A DNA stretch of 55,180 nucleotides from Betaproteobacteria bacterium HGW-Betaproteobacteria-6 (GTDB lineage: Bacteria > Pseudomonadota > Gammaproteobacteria > Burkholderiales > Rhodocyclaceae), in NCBI GenBank assembly GCA_002842145.1, contig PHCF01000003.1:1-55180 (forward strand), written 5' to 3'. Shown piece after piece: positions 1 to 7,394 of the stretch. The translations under genes were made by a program, and so were the position numbers. Each line of letters begins with the position of its first letter. Positions within the stretch are counted from its first letter, which is position 1. The notes under the pieces are model-generated. The model had not been told where the DNA came from. It searched no databases and saw only the letters and a program-made list of their open reading frames with translations.

Positions 1-65
1 GCAGGACTTGAACCTGCGACCTTCGGGTTATGAGCCCGACGAGCTGCCAACTGCTCCATCCCGCG
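1..65 (-). tRNA. initiator tRNA-fMet (CAU), 3' end cut by window edge
   Basis: Read on the minus strand, the sequence starts CGCGGGATGGAGCAG and continues through an anticodon arm GGGCTCATAACCC (anticodon CAT, complement of positions 30-32) and a T-arm ending in GGTTCAAGTCC. The unpaired C at the 5' end and the GGG/CCC anticodon stem are hallmarks of initiator tRNA. The acceptor 3' strand and CCA lie outside the window. Confidence 0.93.
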
Positions 66-134
66 TCCGTCAGAAGAGGGCGCATTATCCAGAGGATGAC
101 GCAGTGCGTCAAGAACTATCAGAGGAATTGGCGA

Positions 135-755
135 CTATTTATTCTCAACCCACTCGACCAGCGAATTCCACTGATCGACATCCCTGCGATGCTTTGCACG
201 AGGAGGATCAAATACAGTAGCTCCGGCTGCAGCAACGTTCACATAGTTTTGCGTGTTACGCAGGTAGGCAACAATTGGGATATCAAAGTGCTTGAGGAAC
301 TCCTCCAACATCCCGGCGGCTCTCGTACGCGGATCAACCCGCATGGCCACGATTCCGACCTTCACCCGCCGCCCTCGAACTTCGCTGCGGATCGAGTTAA
401 GAAAATCCTCGGTAGCCGCCATATCAAATACCGAGGGCACCAACGGCACGATGACCTTATCGACCGTCCGCAGATAGTCAGTCAGTTTATAGCCCTGCAA
501 TCCGGCGGGCGCATCCACAACAACCCAGTCTGCCTCTTTGGGCAAATTGAGCGATATTTGATTGCCGCCGAAGTAACCAGTAATCGCCGGCAATGACTGA
601 TCGCGAAAAGCCATCCAGCGCAGAGAGGACTGCTGGCGATCCAGATCGCACAAGGTAGTTTTTTTCCCTTTATTGGCGAAGTAGCCAGATAGATTCGTTG
701 CCAGCGTAGTCTTACCGGCCCCTCCCTTTGGATTTGCAACCAAAACAGCCCGCAT
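135..755 (-). CDS. ParA-family partition ATPase (orphan)
   Basis: A 206-residue P-loop ATPase of the ParA/MinD (SIMIBI) class. The deviant Walker A motif KGGAGKTT lies at residues 10-17, followed by an LCDLDRQQSS Walker A' segment and a VVVDAPAG Walker B-like segment. The start was chosen at the ATG preceded by GGGAGG six bases upstream; a longer reading frame exists but has no ribosome-binding site. It stands alone, with no ParB gene or parS-like repeat beside it, between tRNA-fMet and a divergent IclR regulator. Short orphan ParAs of this kind position chromosomal or polar cargo in some proteobacteria, so a role in plasmid partition is not implied. The cargo is unknown. Confidence 0.85.
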   Translation of the reverse strand: MRAVLVANPKGGAGKTTLATNLSGYFANKGKKTTLCDLDRQQSSLRWMAFRDQSLPAITGYFGGNQISLNLPKEADWVVVDAPAGLQGYKLTDYLRTVDKVIVPLVPSVFDMAATEDFLNSIRSEVRGRRVKVGIVAMRVDPRTRAAGMLEEFLKHFDIPIVAYLRNTQNYVNVAAAGATVFDPPRAKHRRDVDQWNSLVEWVENK

Positions 756-851
756 AGAACCTCCCGTATATATTTGCAGGGCAATTATATTCGCCACCTC
801 AAAGCGGTCATAGATGCATAGAATGTATGCTTTTCTTCCACCAGACTAATC

Positions 852-1655
852 ATGGTCACAAAAGCTGCAAGCGATCGTCAGGGCATTCAGTCAATCGAAG
901 TTGGATTCCGGCTATTGAACGTGCTGGCGACAACGAACCGGCCGATGATGTTGCGTGACATCGCAAAAGGCGCAGGCATGCCTGCCGCCAAGGCCCACCG
1001 GTATATGGTCAGTTTCCTGCGTATCGGCATCGTCGAGCAAGACAGCAGCAGCGGGCGCTACGATCTTGGCGCTTACGCTCTGGAACTGGGGCTATCCGGA
1101 CTCGGACGCCTGGATCCTGTCCGCTTTGCCGGGCCCATTCTCGAAACGCTCTGCGAAAAAATTCAGGAAACGGTTGCCCTTGCTGTCTGGGGAAACCACG
1201 GCGCCACCATCGTGCGCATAGTAGACGCTGGCGGGCCAATCACGATCACGCTGCGCGCCGGCACCATTCTGCCTTTATGCAACTCCGCAACAGGCAGGGC
1301 ATTTGCCGCCTTCTATCGTTCTCCATTTTTGAAGAAAATGCTGGATAGCGAGTTGAAGGAAATCTCTGAAACAAGCAAAACTGCGATCACGACGGTGCGC
1401 CGACAACTTGAGAAAAGCCTTACGGAAATTCGCTCACACGGGATCAGTCGCGCCTCCGGTAGCCTGACTCCGGGAATTAATGGTTTCAGCGCACCAGTCT
1501 TTGATCACACTGGCAGCATGGTTGCAGCCATTACGTCGCTGGGATCAATAGGCGACTTCAACGTGGAGTGGGACAGCCCTGTAGCCAAGGCCATGCTTGA
1601 CGCTGCAAAAACGCTGTCTCACCGCCTTGGCCATGGCGGCCCCTTGGCAGACTAA
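852..1655 (+). CDS. IclR-family transcriptional regulator
   Basis: 267 residues. The N-terminal winged helix (about residues 12-75, with QSIEVGFRLLNVL and an LRDIAKGAGMPAAKAHRYM recognition region) is followed by the IclR effector-binding domain (about 80-255). The glycine-rich stretch near residues 197-205, where SRASGSL precedes GINGFSAPVF, is typical of the family's ligand pocket. IclR proteins usually control a neighbouring catabolic operon, but no such operon lies in the window; the divergent gene is a ParA. The ligand cannot be predicted. No strong ribosome-binding site precedes the ATG, so the start is moderately certain. Confidence 0.88.
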   Translation: MVTKAASDRQGIQSIEVGFRLLNVLATTNRPMMLRDIAKGAGMPAAKAHRYMVSFLRIGIVEQDSSSGRYDLGAYALELGLSGLGRLDPVRFAGPILETLCEKIQETVALAVWGNHGATIVRIVDAGGPITITLRAGTILPLCNSATGRAFAAFYRSPFLKKMLDSELKEISETSKTAITTVRRQLEKSLTEIRSHGISRASGSLTPGINGFSAPVFDHTGSMVAAITSLGSIGDFNVEWDSPVAKAMLDAAKTLSHRLGHGGPLAD

Positions 1656-1736
1656 GCCATGCCACACCTGGATCGACAAATATCCGAAGCTGTTGCTGGC
1701 AGATGATTTTTTGGCAAAACTCGTATGCGGAAACGC

Positions 1737-1831
1737 AAAAACAAAAAAGCCACTCCGAAGAATGGCTTAACTGTTTGATTTAGCTGGTGCCCCCGAACGG
1801 AATCGAACCGCTACCTGATGATTACAAATCA
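1737..1831. repeat. left attachment site (att) of the genomic island: tRNA-Thr 3' fragment plus terminator
   Basis: This 95-bp segment matches 35842-35936 at 90 of 95 positions, and its last 48 bp (1784-1831) are identical to the 3' part of the intact tRNA-Thr at the other end. Beyond 1831 the two copies diverge completely: here the sequence runs into integrase-proximal DNA, there into the 5' half of the tRNA. The fragment therefore is the original 3' end displaced by integration. The 1656-1736 stretch to its left is chromosomal and shows no gene. Confidence 0.9.
1743..1767 (-). terminator. rho-independent terminator of the displaced tRNA-Thr 3' end
   Basis: Read leftwards, the stem AGCCATTC/GAGTGGCT with a TTCG loop is followed by six T residues. 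The same hairpin occurs at 35848-35871 next to the intact tRNA-Thr, so the island brought a second copy of both tRNA end and terminator. Confidence 0.8.
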
Positions 1832-1958
1832 TCAAAAACAGATGATTATCAGCGTTGATACAGATTGATGCCAGCAAACAAAAATCCTTACAACCCTTGC
1901 AAATAGGCGTTTTACGCCAATGGACAGATTGCTTTATGTTGATCTGAATTGATACACT

Positions 1959-2008
1959 CGGGAGCAATGGTGGAGCAATGGATTTAATACACCACTCCAT
2001 TGCTCCCG
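1959..2008. promoter_or_regulatory. inverted-repeat region upstream of the integrase; probable arm-type integrase sites and/or int operator
   Basis: A perfect 12-bp inverted repeat, CGGGAGCAATGG at 1959-1970 and CCATTGCTCCCG at 1997-2008, flanks a second direct copy of GGAGCAATGG at 1972-1981. The left pair of GGAGCAA units, 11 bp (one helical turn) apart, is mirrored at 35815-35835 just inside the other island end. Motifs repeated at both ends of an element near the cores suit integrase arm-binding sites. The inverted copy sits 20 bp before the integrase start and could also let the protein repress its own gene. Function is inferred. Confidence 0.55.
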
Positions 2009-2027
2009 ATCTCCAAGGGGTATCGTC

Positions 2028-3413
2028 ATGGCTCGCAATACAGAACGACTGCATCTAACGCTTGAACGCATCCGCAAACTGCAACCGCCATCTGGAAACC
2101 AAGCGACCTACGCCTTTGACGACGACCCGAAGCAGCTTTGCGTTCGCATCACTCCTGCCGGAGCAAAGTCGTTCGTCTATGCCGGAAAACTGAACGGCAC
2201 ACCACTCCGCATCACCATCGGATCAACTAATGTATGGAACTTGGACGATGCACGCGAAGCTGCACGCCGACTGCAAACGCAGATCGACAAGGGAATCGAC
2301 CCAAGAGAAGTTGAGCGAGAGAAGACAGCAGCCAAAGCCGCCGCAATTGCTGCCAAAGAAGCAGAGCGAGCTGCAGCAGAGGATAAAAAGCAATACACCC
2401 TAGAATCCCTTTGCAATGCTTACTGCGATCACCTCAAAACTAGAGGTAAGGCAGACAGCGCACGACAAGCCGGTTCAATCCTGAAGGTGCATGTATTCGA
2501 GGCGTTCCCTGACATCGCCTCCCTTCCTGCCTCCGAGATCGATTCAGACCACGCGGCCACCTTGATTCGGAAAGTTATAGAGCAAGGCAAGGAGCGAACT
2601 GCCGGGGTACTTCGCAGCTATCTATCAGCCGCATTCAACGCCGCAAGGAAGGCGCGGTTTGATGCCAAGCTGCCGTCTATCTTTATTGCCTACGGCGTGA
2701 AGGACAACCCCGCCGAAATCATCGCCACCATCGCCGTGAAACGCGGCAATAGAACGTTGAACGCTGGCGAACTGAAATCCTATATGGAGGCACTGTCAGA
2801 AAATGACCTATCCGATCAGGCTCTCAAGCTAGACCTTTTCTCAGGCGGACAACGTATGGCTCAATTGCTTCGCGCAAAGATAAGTGACTACGACAGAGAC
2901 AGCAAGATTTTGCGCATCTGGGATGGCAAGGGTAAGCGCACAGCCCCCCGTGAACACCTGCTTCCCCTGGGGCCAATAGCCAGTTCCATTGTAGAGAAGC
3001 TGATTTTGCGAGCCAATGAACTAGAAAGAGCTAACGCCATCACGGAAAGTCGTGAGCCAACCTACAGCAATCTATTACTGTTCTCGTCATTCGGCGCAAA
3101 ACAATTGGCAGGAACCACTCCGGGCAAACGCGTTGCCGCCATTTGCAAAACCATGAATTGTGAAGGATTCAACTTACGCGATATCAGGCGAACTTGCGAA
3201 ACGATGCTAGCAGGTATGCATATCAGCAAGGACATCCGCGCTCAACTTCTTAGCCACGGCCTTTCCGGCGTACAGGCCGCCCACTACGATCGCCATAGCT
3301 ACACAAACGAAAAGCGCTCTGCTTTAATTGCATGGGAACAACGATTAAAGCAACTCTTGGTTGGCGAAATGGCACCTACCAAAGCACCAAGAAAAAGAAA
3401 AAGCGCAGGTTAG
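2028..3413 (+). CDS. int: P4-type tyrosine recombinase, island integrase
   Basis: 461 residues. Residues 1-110 form the DUF4102-like arm-binding domain (KLNGTPLRITIGS, DDAREAARRLQ, IDKGIDPRE), about 130-230 a SAM-like core-binding domain, and about 240-440 the catalytic domain. The first catalytic Arg is in SGGQRMAQLLR (about R276). The nucleophile is in AAHYDRHSY (about Y420). Box II reads LRDIRRT, so the usual His of HxxR is replaced by Arg, as I recall for a P4-integrase subfamily; LLSHGL carries the later His. It should catalyse recombination between attP and the tRNA-Thr 3' end. The gene is 200 bp from the left att core and reads into the element, the standard arrangement. Confidence 0.93.
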   Translation: MARNTERLHLTLERIRKLQPPSGNQATYAFDDDPKQLCVRITPAGAKSFVYAGKLNGTPLRITIGSTNVWNLDDAREAARRLQTQIDKGIDPREVEREKTAAKAAAIAAKEAERAAAEDKKQYTLESLCNAYCDHLKTRGKADSARQAGSILKVHVFEAFPDIASLPASEIDSDHAATLIRKVIEQGKERTAGVLRSYLSAAFNAARKARFDAKLPSIFIAYGVKDNPAEIIATIAVKRGNRTLNAGELKSYMEALSENDLSDQALKLDLFSGGQRMAQLLRAKISDYDRDSKILRIWDGKGKRTAPREHLLPLGPIASSIVEKLILRANELERANAITESREPTYSNLLLFSSFGAKQLAGTTPGKRVAAICKTMNCEGFNLRDIRRTCETMLAGMHISKDIRAQLLSHGLSGVQAAHYDRHSYTNEKRSALIAWEQRLKQLLVGEMAPTKAPRKRKSAG

Positions 3414-3523
3414 TGCATGCACCTCGGCTCCATACATTCTTAATTCATCGTTGAAAGGTCAAGGTAAGCAGCAGAAAATAGCCTCCAGCCGCGCCGCGTC
3501 ACCTTGAAATCAGGAGCATCGAA

Positions 3524-4429
3524 ATGCCCACTCGCCCCAATATCTACGACCATATTGCTCGATGTGGGACGCGGGACCAACTGATTAGATCATTTCTAGA
3601 ATTACCGACATGGACACCAGCCATGGGCGCGCTTTTGGTATCCGGCATCACTCCACCGGCCGGCTGTACAACCATACCCAATGGAGGAATTAGTCTCGAC
3701 AATCAACCATTGAACATGGCAACTGTGCAATTCGAAAACGCCCGAAAAATATTAAATCAGTGGAACGATTGGATTGAAGATGAGGGCTGCACAATGAGCC
3801 ACGATTCCCTCACCCCTTATGAATTCTTTATCTGGTGCGACCAAGAGGAGATCGATAACGATTGGCTCCGCCTTCTTCGACACCTTGCCGGCTGCCCGGT
3901 GGACGGCTACGTGGCGAGCCTCCCCTCTCCAGTTGAAGTACTCACCTCACTTGCCACGCCTCCGGCTCCCAAAAAACCTGCAAGCGATCCACACTCCTCC
4001 CCCCAAGGCGAGGATCAACAGCCGCAATTCTTCGCTAACGCATCGAAATCGAATTCCGTCGCAACTAACTTGAACTCAGAAAGCAGTGAAAGTAAGCATT
4101 TGTGCGTGAAACGACTTGGGCTGCCAACACCGGCGATATCCGCGGCTTTTGACGGCATCACAAAATGGGATCATGAAAAATGGTCAAAATGCCTGAATGA
4201 AAGAGCCTGGCCTCGCCCTGCAAGAATTAAAGCAGGAAAACAAGGATCGTATGCTGCAATGTGGGACCCAATACGGCTAGCAACACTTGCCATAACAAAG
4301 CGGAATGCGACGATGAGTTCCCTTACACAGGCTTTCACAAAAGTGAAAGCCTTAGCTCCGTGGCAAGACGATTGGAAACAATATACCAACGACGACAATT
4401 GGTACTCACTCACCAAAACCCGCTCTTAA
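3524..4429 (+). CDS. hypothetical island protein
   Basis: 301 residues, no family recognised. The N-terminal half is acidic and aromatic-rich (DWIEDEGC, YEFFIWCDQEEIDNDWLRLLRHL). A Pro/Ser/Gln-rich, probably disordered linker covers about residues 140-190. The basic C-terminal third (about 195-301) has regularly spaced Trp residues (KWDHEKW, RAWPRPARI, MWDPIRLA, PWQDDWKQY), suggesting a small DNA-binding or processing domain. An AGGAG nine bases upstream supports the ATG. It lies between the integrase and the excisionase-like gene, so a role in element maintenance is possible, but nothing in the sequence proves it. A weak inverted repeat follows the stop (about 4430-4516). Confidence 0.7.
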   Translation: MPTRPNIYDHIARCGTRDQLIRSFLELPTWTPAMGALLVSGITPPAGCTTIPNGGISLDNQPLNMATVQFENARKILNQWNDWIEDEGCTMSHDSLTPYEFFIWCDQEEIDNDWLRLLRHLAGCPVDGYVASLPSPVEVLTSLATPPAPKKPASDPHSSPQGEDQQPQFFANASKSNSVATNLNSESSESKHLCVKRLGLPTPAISAAFDGITKWDHEKWSKCLNERAWPRPARIKAGKQGSYAAMWDPIRLATLAITKRNATMSSLTQAFTKVKALAPWQDDWKQYTNDDNWYSLTKTRS

Positions 4430-4583
4430 ACCCCGCTTTTTCGACACCCCCAAGCCGAAACCATTCTCCCTACGGCAACTAAAAACCCTGACCTCCTAAT
4501 TTGAGAAAGCGGGTTTTTAGAATGCGCCCAAAGCATCGGGAGTAAAGAAACGGATATCGCCACTGCGCGATATTCGCAAAGAA

Positions 4584-4620
4584 CTCCTTGATGCGAGCCC
4601 TCGCATAACAGCTCAAGGAG
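4584..4620 (+). promoter_or_regulatory. RNA hairpin that would bury the ribosome-binding site of the excisionase-like gene
   Basis: CTCCTTGA at 4584-4591 is exactly complementary to TCAAGGAG at 4613-4620. The latter is the only ribosome-binding sequence ahead of the ATG at 4630. Directly inside lies a second perfect stem, TGCGAG/CTCGCA with a 2-base loop (4592-4605). The anti-ribosome-binding segment is itself a perfect Shine-Dalgarno complement. Translation would need the outer stem opened, for instance by a ribosome, protein or small RNA. Structure is seen; regulation is inferred. Confidence 0.6.
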
Positions 4621-4629
4621 ACCCAAAAA

Positions 4630-4812
4630 ATGAACACAAAATGCCTTGCGGCATCCGGTTGTAAGCGTCCGCTTACAACCGCGGAATTTGCGGCAAGCAA
4701 ACTTGTCTTGCCGCAAACAGTTCGCAAGCGCCTTTCACAGACCGGCAGCTACTTCGGGATCAAGCCCATAAAGTTTCCGAACGGTCGACTTGCTTGGCCC
4801 CCCGAAGAATAG
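4630..4812 (+). CDS. small helix-turn-helix DNA-binding protein, AlpA/excisionase-like
   Basis: 60 residues. The pattern LTTAEFAASKLVLPQTVRKRL is a helix-turn-helix core and the tail GIKPIKFPNGRLAWP is the wing seen in small MerR/AlpA-like proteins of P4-type islands, where a column on ligand preference reads GxxPIKLPNGRLLWP. Such proteins act as excisionases or activate the integrase. AAGGAG lies 10 bases before the ATG and is locked in a hairpin (4584-4620). The coding DNA itself contains two long perfect inverted repeats. It is too short for a stand-alone enzyme. The functional call rests on size, fold pattern and position. Confidence 0.72.
   Translation: MNTKCLAASGCKRPLTTAEFAASKLVLPQTVRKRLSQTGSYFGIKPIKFPNGRLAWPPEE
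4656..4717. repeat. two perfect inverted repeats inside the excisionase-like gene
   Basis: CGGTTGTAAGCG (4656-4667) and CGCTTACAACCG (4670-4681) form a 12-bp stem with a 2-base loop. TTTGCGGCAAG (4687-4697) and CTTGCCGCAAA (4707-4717) form an 11-bp stem with a 9-base loop. A minor stem ATGCC/GGCAT precedes them at 4641-4654. Two such stems in 62 coding bases are not expected by chance. They could be protein operators, mRNA structure or transcriptional pause sites. Confidence 0.75.
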
Positions 4813-4963
4813 GCAAGAAGGGGTGAAAAGTCGCCTACCTCATTTTCATTATTTTCAAGAACCGGAAGGAGAAGCGCTGGAGTTGACACCTGCTTTCATT
4901 GCATTGCCCTCATTTTCAAAAAGGAGAGATCGCAGCAACCTAAATTAACAACAGGACATGAAA

Positions 4964-4986
4964 CAAGACAAGGGGCCCCTGTCTTG
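4964..4986 (+). other. palindrome in the leader region of the DUF3987 gene
   Basis: CAAGACAAGGGG followed directly by CCCCTGTCTTG, a near-perfect palindrome with one bulged A, about 80 bp before the DUF3987 start. It is not followed by a T run, so a simple terminator is unlikely; a protein-binding site or mRNA leader stem is possible. The rest of 4813-5066 shows no gene. Confidence 0.45.
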
Positions 4987-5066
4987 AGTTCATTTAAGCA
5001 AGTTCTCGCTACCACTCCATTTCAGGTAGTGGCACCGCATTTATTCTTTCTAGCAAAGGGTCCCAC

Positions 5067-6584
5067 ATGTTTACCCAAGTTTCCCCCTCTCTTTCAACGC
5101 ATACTGCGCCCACTAACATCGGCGCTCAAATGAACGGAAACAACAACGACCACAACTACCCTGTCTATGCATTCCCCGATGTTTTGCGGGATACCATTCT
5201 GGAGCTCCAGCGCAATATTCAAGCGCCAATCCCATTAGTTGCCAACTGTGTACTGAACGCAGTTTCGTTAGCTTGCCAACGACTCATTTCTGTCCGCCGT
5301 CTCGACCATTTAGTCGCCCCTGTTAGCCTATACACATTTACCGTAGCAGATTCAGGAGAGCGAAAATCAGCAGGAGACGACGCTGTCCTTGAGCCCATCC
5401 GATCCTATCAGGAATGCCAGGATAAAGACGTAGCGGAAAAAAACTCGACATATCTCGCCAAGATTCTTGCCTGGAATGCCAAGCAAGAAGTCCTTCTCGC
5501 CTCCATTAAGAAAGCATACAAAGCAGGCCATACAACGGAAGATCTTGAGAAACAGCTGGCTGAGCACGGATGCCAAAAACCAGCGAAGCCTAAAAAGACG
5601 AAGCTCATTTTTGACAACGTAAGCCCATCCGAGCTCGTGCGCAGCATGTACGACAACTTTGGGCACGCTGCACTCATATCGAATGAAGGGGCAAGTATTC
5701 TGAATGGGAAGGCCAGCGATGACCTAGCCTTGCTTTGCGCCATGTGGAGTGGAAGCGATATCCACGTTGATCGTCGTAATCAAAAGTCGATTTCGCTGCG
5801 AAACCCTCGACTGACCATCGGGGTGATGGGGCAATTTCAGGTGGTTTATGACTTTGTGCGTCGCAAACACAATGCAGCGCGCAATACAGGCCTATTCTCG
5901 AGATGCCTGATGGCATTCCCCCTCTCCACCCAAGGCACTCGTTTCATTCACCAGAGTAATTTGTCATGGTCAAGCACTGAGAAATTCAAGCGTCGTATCG
6001 AAGAAATCTTGGAGCAGACCGAAACCCACTGTAGGAGCGAAGGAGAATCTGGGCTGGTTCTTCAGTTTACGCCCGAAGCACGAGCTCGTTGGATTCAAGC
6101 CTATAACAATATCGAATTCGAACTAACCCCTGGCGGTTTCCTGTTCGACATTCGAGATTTCGGCTCGAAGGCTGCTGACAATATGGCTCGTATTGCCGCA
6201 CTCTTTCATTTTTTCAGCAAACAAGAGGGCGACATCTCGGTTGAAACCGTAGAGCGTGCATCTGAGGTGATGAAATGGTACACCTACGAGTTCAAACGTC
6301 TTTTCGCAGCGCCGCCCCCGATCCCCCAAAATCAAGCTGATGCCGCTCTGCTGGAGGCATGGTTGCGCAGCTTCTCACATACGCACAAAACCCTGGCTTT
6401 CCCAAAGAACGTGGCTCTTCAATCCGGCCCCAATCCGCTTCGCAACAAGAGTCGCCTTAACGCCGCCCTTCAAGTACTCATTTGGCGTTGCGTAGCCCAA
6501 CTTCAAAAGCAAGGAAAAACGCTGTTCATCGTTTTGAATCCCCACTATTTCCTTGGGCAAGGCGGCAACGGCCAGACTCTTTGA
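5067..6584 (+). CDS. DUF3987 / YfjI-family protein
   Basis: 505 residues. The signature segment near residues 90-115 (PVSLYTFTVADSGERKSAGDD) resembles the degenerate P-loop region of YfjI/DUF3987 proteins, which occur in P4-like islands and satellites and are thought to be primase-helicase relatives. A Lys/Glu-rich coiled-coil-like segment spans about 115-180 (EKNSTYLAKILAW, LEKQLAEHG). Later motifs include LISNEGASIL, FLFDIRDFGSKAADNMARIAALFHFF and the poorly conserved C-terminus. AAGGG eight bases before the first ATG supports this start over a second in-frame ATG near 5130. Likely a replication or mobilisation accessory protein of the element; the biochemical activity is not established. 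Confidence 0.82.
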   Translation: MFTQVSPSLSTHTAPTNIGAQMNGNNNDHNYPVYAFPDVLRDTILELQRNIQAPIPLVANCVLNAVSLACQRLISVRRLDHLVAPVSLYTFTVADSGERKSAGDDAVLEPIRSYQECQDKDVAEKNSTYLAKILAWNAKQEVLLASIKKAYKAGHTTEDLEKQLAEHGCQKPAKPKKTKLIFDNVSPSELVRSMYDNFGHAALISNEGASILNGKASDDLALLCAMWSGSDIHVDRRNQKSISLRNPRLTIGVMGQFQVVYDFVRRKHNAARNTGLFSRCLMAFPLSTQGTRFIHQSNLSWSSTEKFKRRIEEILEQTETHCRSEGESGLVLQFTPEARARWIQAYNNIEFELTPGGFLFDIRDFGSKAADNMARIAALFHFFSKQEGDISVETVERASEVMKWYTYEFKRLFAAPPPIPQNQADAALLEAWLRSFSHTHKTLAFPKNVALQSGPNPLRNKSRLNAALQVLIWRCVAQLQKQGKTLFIVLNPHYFLGQGGNGQTL

Positions 6585-6606
6585 CCTAGGGTCATGAACC
6601 CAGCCA

Positions 6607-6674
6607 ATGCTGATTTTCAGCATCGAACCATCTGCTAAACCCGATACTTCCGCTACTCGTAGCGGAAATATCGG
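6607..6674. terminator. paired hairpins between two convergent genes, probable bidirectional terminator
   Basis: ATGCTGA/TCAGCAT with a TTT loop (6607-6623) is followed by an almost perfect 34-bp palindrome at 6641-6674, arms CCGATACTTCCGCTAC and GTAGCGGAAATATCGG with a single mismatch around a TC loop. They lie between the DUF3987 stop (6584) and the toxin stop (6721), which read toward each other. No long T tract follows either stem, so termination is inferred from position. Confidence 0.5.
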
Positions 6675-6720
6675 AAATCGCTTCATATCTTTCCAAGGAT
6701 CGCCCCGTATTCAAGGGGAG

Positions 6721-7002
6721 TCAACGCCCCTCAGCGGCCTTGTAGACTGCATTTTTGTCGCGCTTGCCTACGGCGACGACCAGCACGACCAATCGACCAT
6801 CCTGGACTTCGTAGACGAGCCGGTAGCCGATACTGCGCAGCTTGATTTTGTAGCGATCAGGGTGCCCCGACAACTTGGCGGAGGGTACCCGTGGCTCAAC
6901 TAAGCGCTCAGCCAGCTTTTTCTTGAACTGAGCCTTGATCGAGCCATCCAGACGCTGCCATTCGGACAAAGCCTCTTCAAGAAACTCAAGCTCATAGCTC
7001 AT
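6721..7002 (-). CDS. RelE/ParE-superfamily toxin
   Basis: 93 residues, typical for RelE mRNA interferases. Family landmarks are LEFLEEALSEWQRLD at the N-terminus, KKLAERL, the DRYKIKLRSIGYRLVYEV beta-sheet core and VVAVGKRDKNAVYKAA at the C-terminus, which contain the basic and aromatic residues used for ribosome-dependent mRNA cleavage. Its start overlaps the stop of the upstream antitoxin by 11 bases, so both are translated from one message. The pair would stabilise the island by killing or arresting cells that lose it. Confidence 0.93.
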   Translation of the reverse strand: MSYELEFLEEALSEWQRLDGSIKAQFKKKLAERLVEPRVPSAKLSGHPDRYKIKLRSIGYRLVYEVQDGRLVVLVVAVGKRDKNAVYKAAEGR

Positions 7003-7240
7003 CGATTTTGACCTTCACTCGCTTCTGGCCTGCACGAGCATCCGCAATAGCATTCAATTCCAAATCCTCCAGGCGATCCATCATGCTCTCGAATGCACGA
7101 GCCGGAATGCAATAAAAGGCTGGCTCGTTCCTGTTCAGGATCGCCACAGGGAATCCTTCTCCCGCTGCAACCGTACCCATGGGGTTGCGTTTTAGCTCGG
7201 AAATGCTTGCTGCCGTTTCAGACAATATTTGGTGGGCCAT
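6992..7240 (-). CDS. Phd/YefM-type antitoxin of the RelE pair
   Basis: 82 residues. The N-terminal half (SETAASISELKRNPMGTV, FPVAILNRNEPAFYCIP) is the Phd/YefM DNA-binding dimer fold, and the charged C-terminal tail (ADARAGQKRVKVKIDEL) would wrap the toxin. AGGAGG lies six bases before the ATG. The protein should repress its own operon through the inverted repeat just upstream (7273-7302), more tightly when bound to toxin. Order antitoxin-toxin and the short overlap are standard. Confidence 0.92.
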   Translation of the reverse strand: MAHQILSETAASISELKRNPMGTVAAGEGFPVAILNRNEPAFYCIPARAFESMMDRLEDLELNAIADARAGQKRVKVKIDEL

Positions 7241-7272
7241 AACCGCCTCCTGTTCCAGTTCGTACCAATAGT

Positions 7273-7302
7273 AGCACTTTTAGAAATACCATCTAGAGTG
7301 CT
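7273..7302. promoter_or_regulatory. probable operator of the toxin-antitoxin operon
   Basis: AGCACTTTTAGA (7273-7284) and TCTAGAGTGCT (7292-7302) form an imperfect dyad with perfect AGCACT/AGTGCT outer arms, 33 bp upstream of the antitoxin start. Phd/YefM proteins bind such dyads over their own promoter. Inferred from position and symmetry. Confidence 0.45.
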
Positions 7303-7394
7303 TTGAGTAGCATCACTGACAAGTGGTTCCACGCAACTACCTAGATTGTTTTTCGGAGCGCATTCCGCCGATCCAGGTGGTTAGTGCTTGGCAC

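Noticed and set aside
135..755. Plasmid-type partition locus
   Set aside because: No ParB gene or parS-like repeats adjoin the ParA gene, and it lies outside the island repeats.
4630..4812. Non-coding structured RNA instead of a gene
   Set aside because: Despite the stems, the frame keeps a recognisable helix-turn-helix and wing and has a ribosome-binding site, so both roles may coexist, but the coding call stands.
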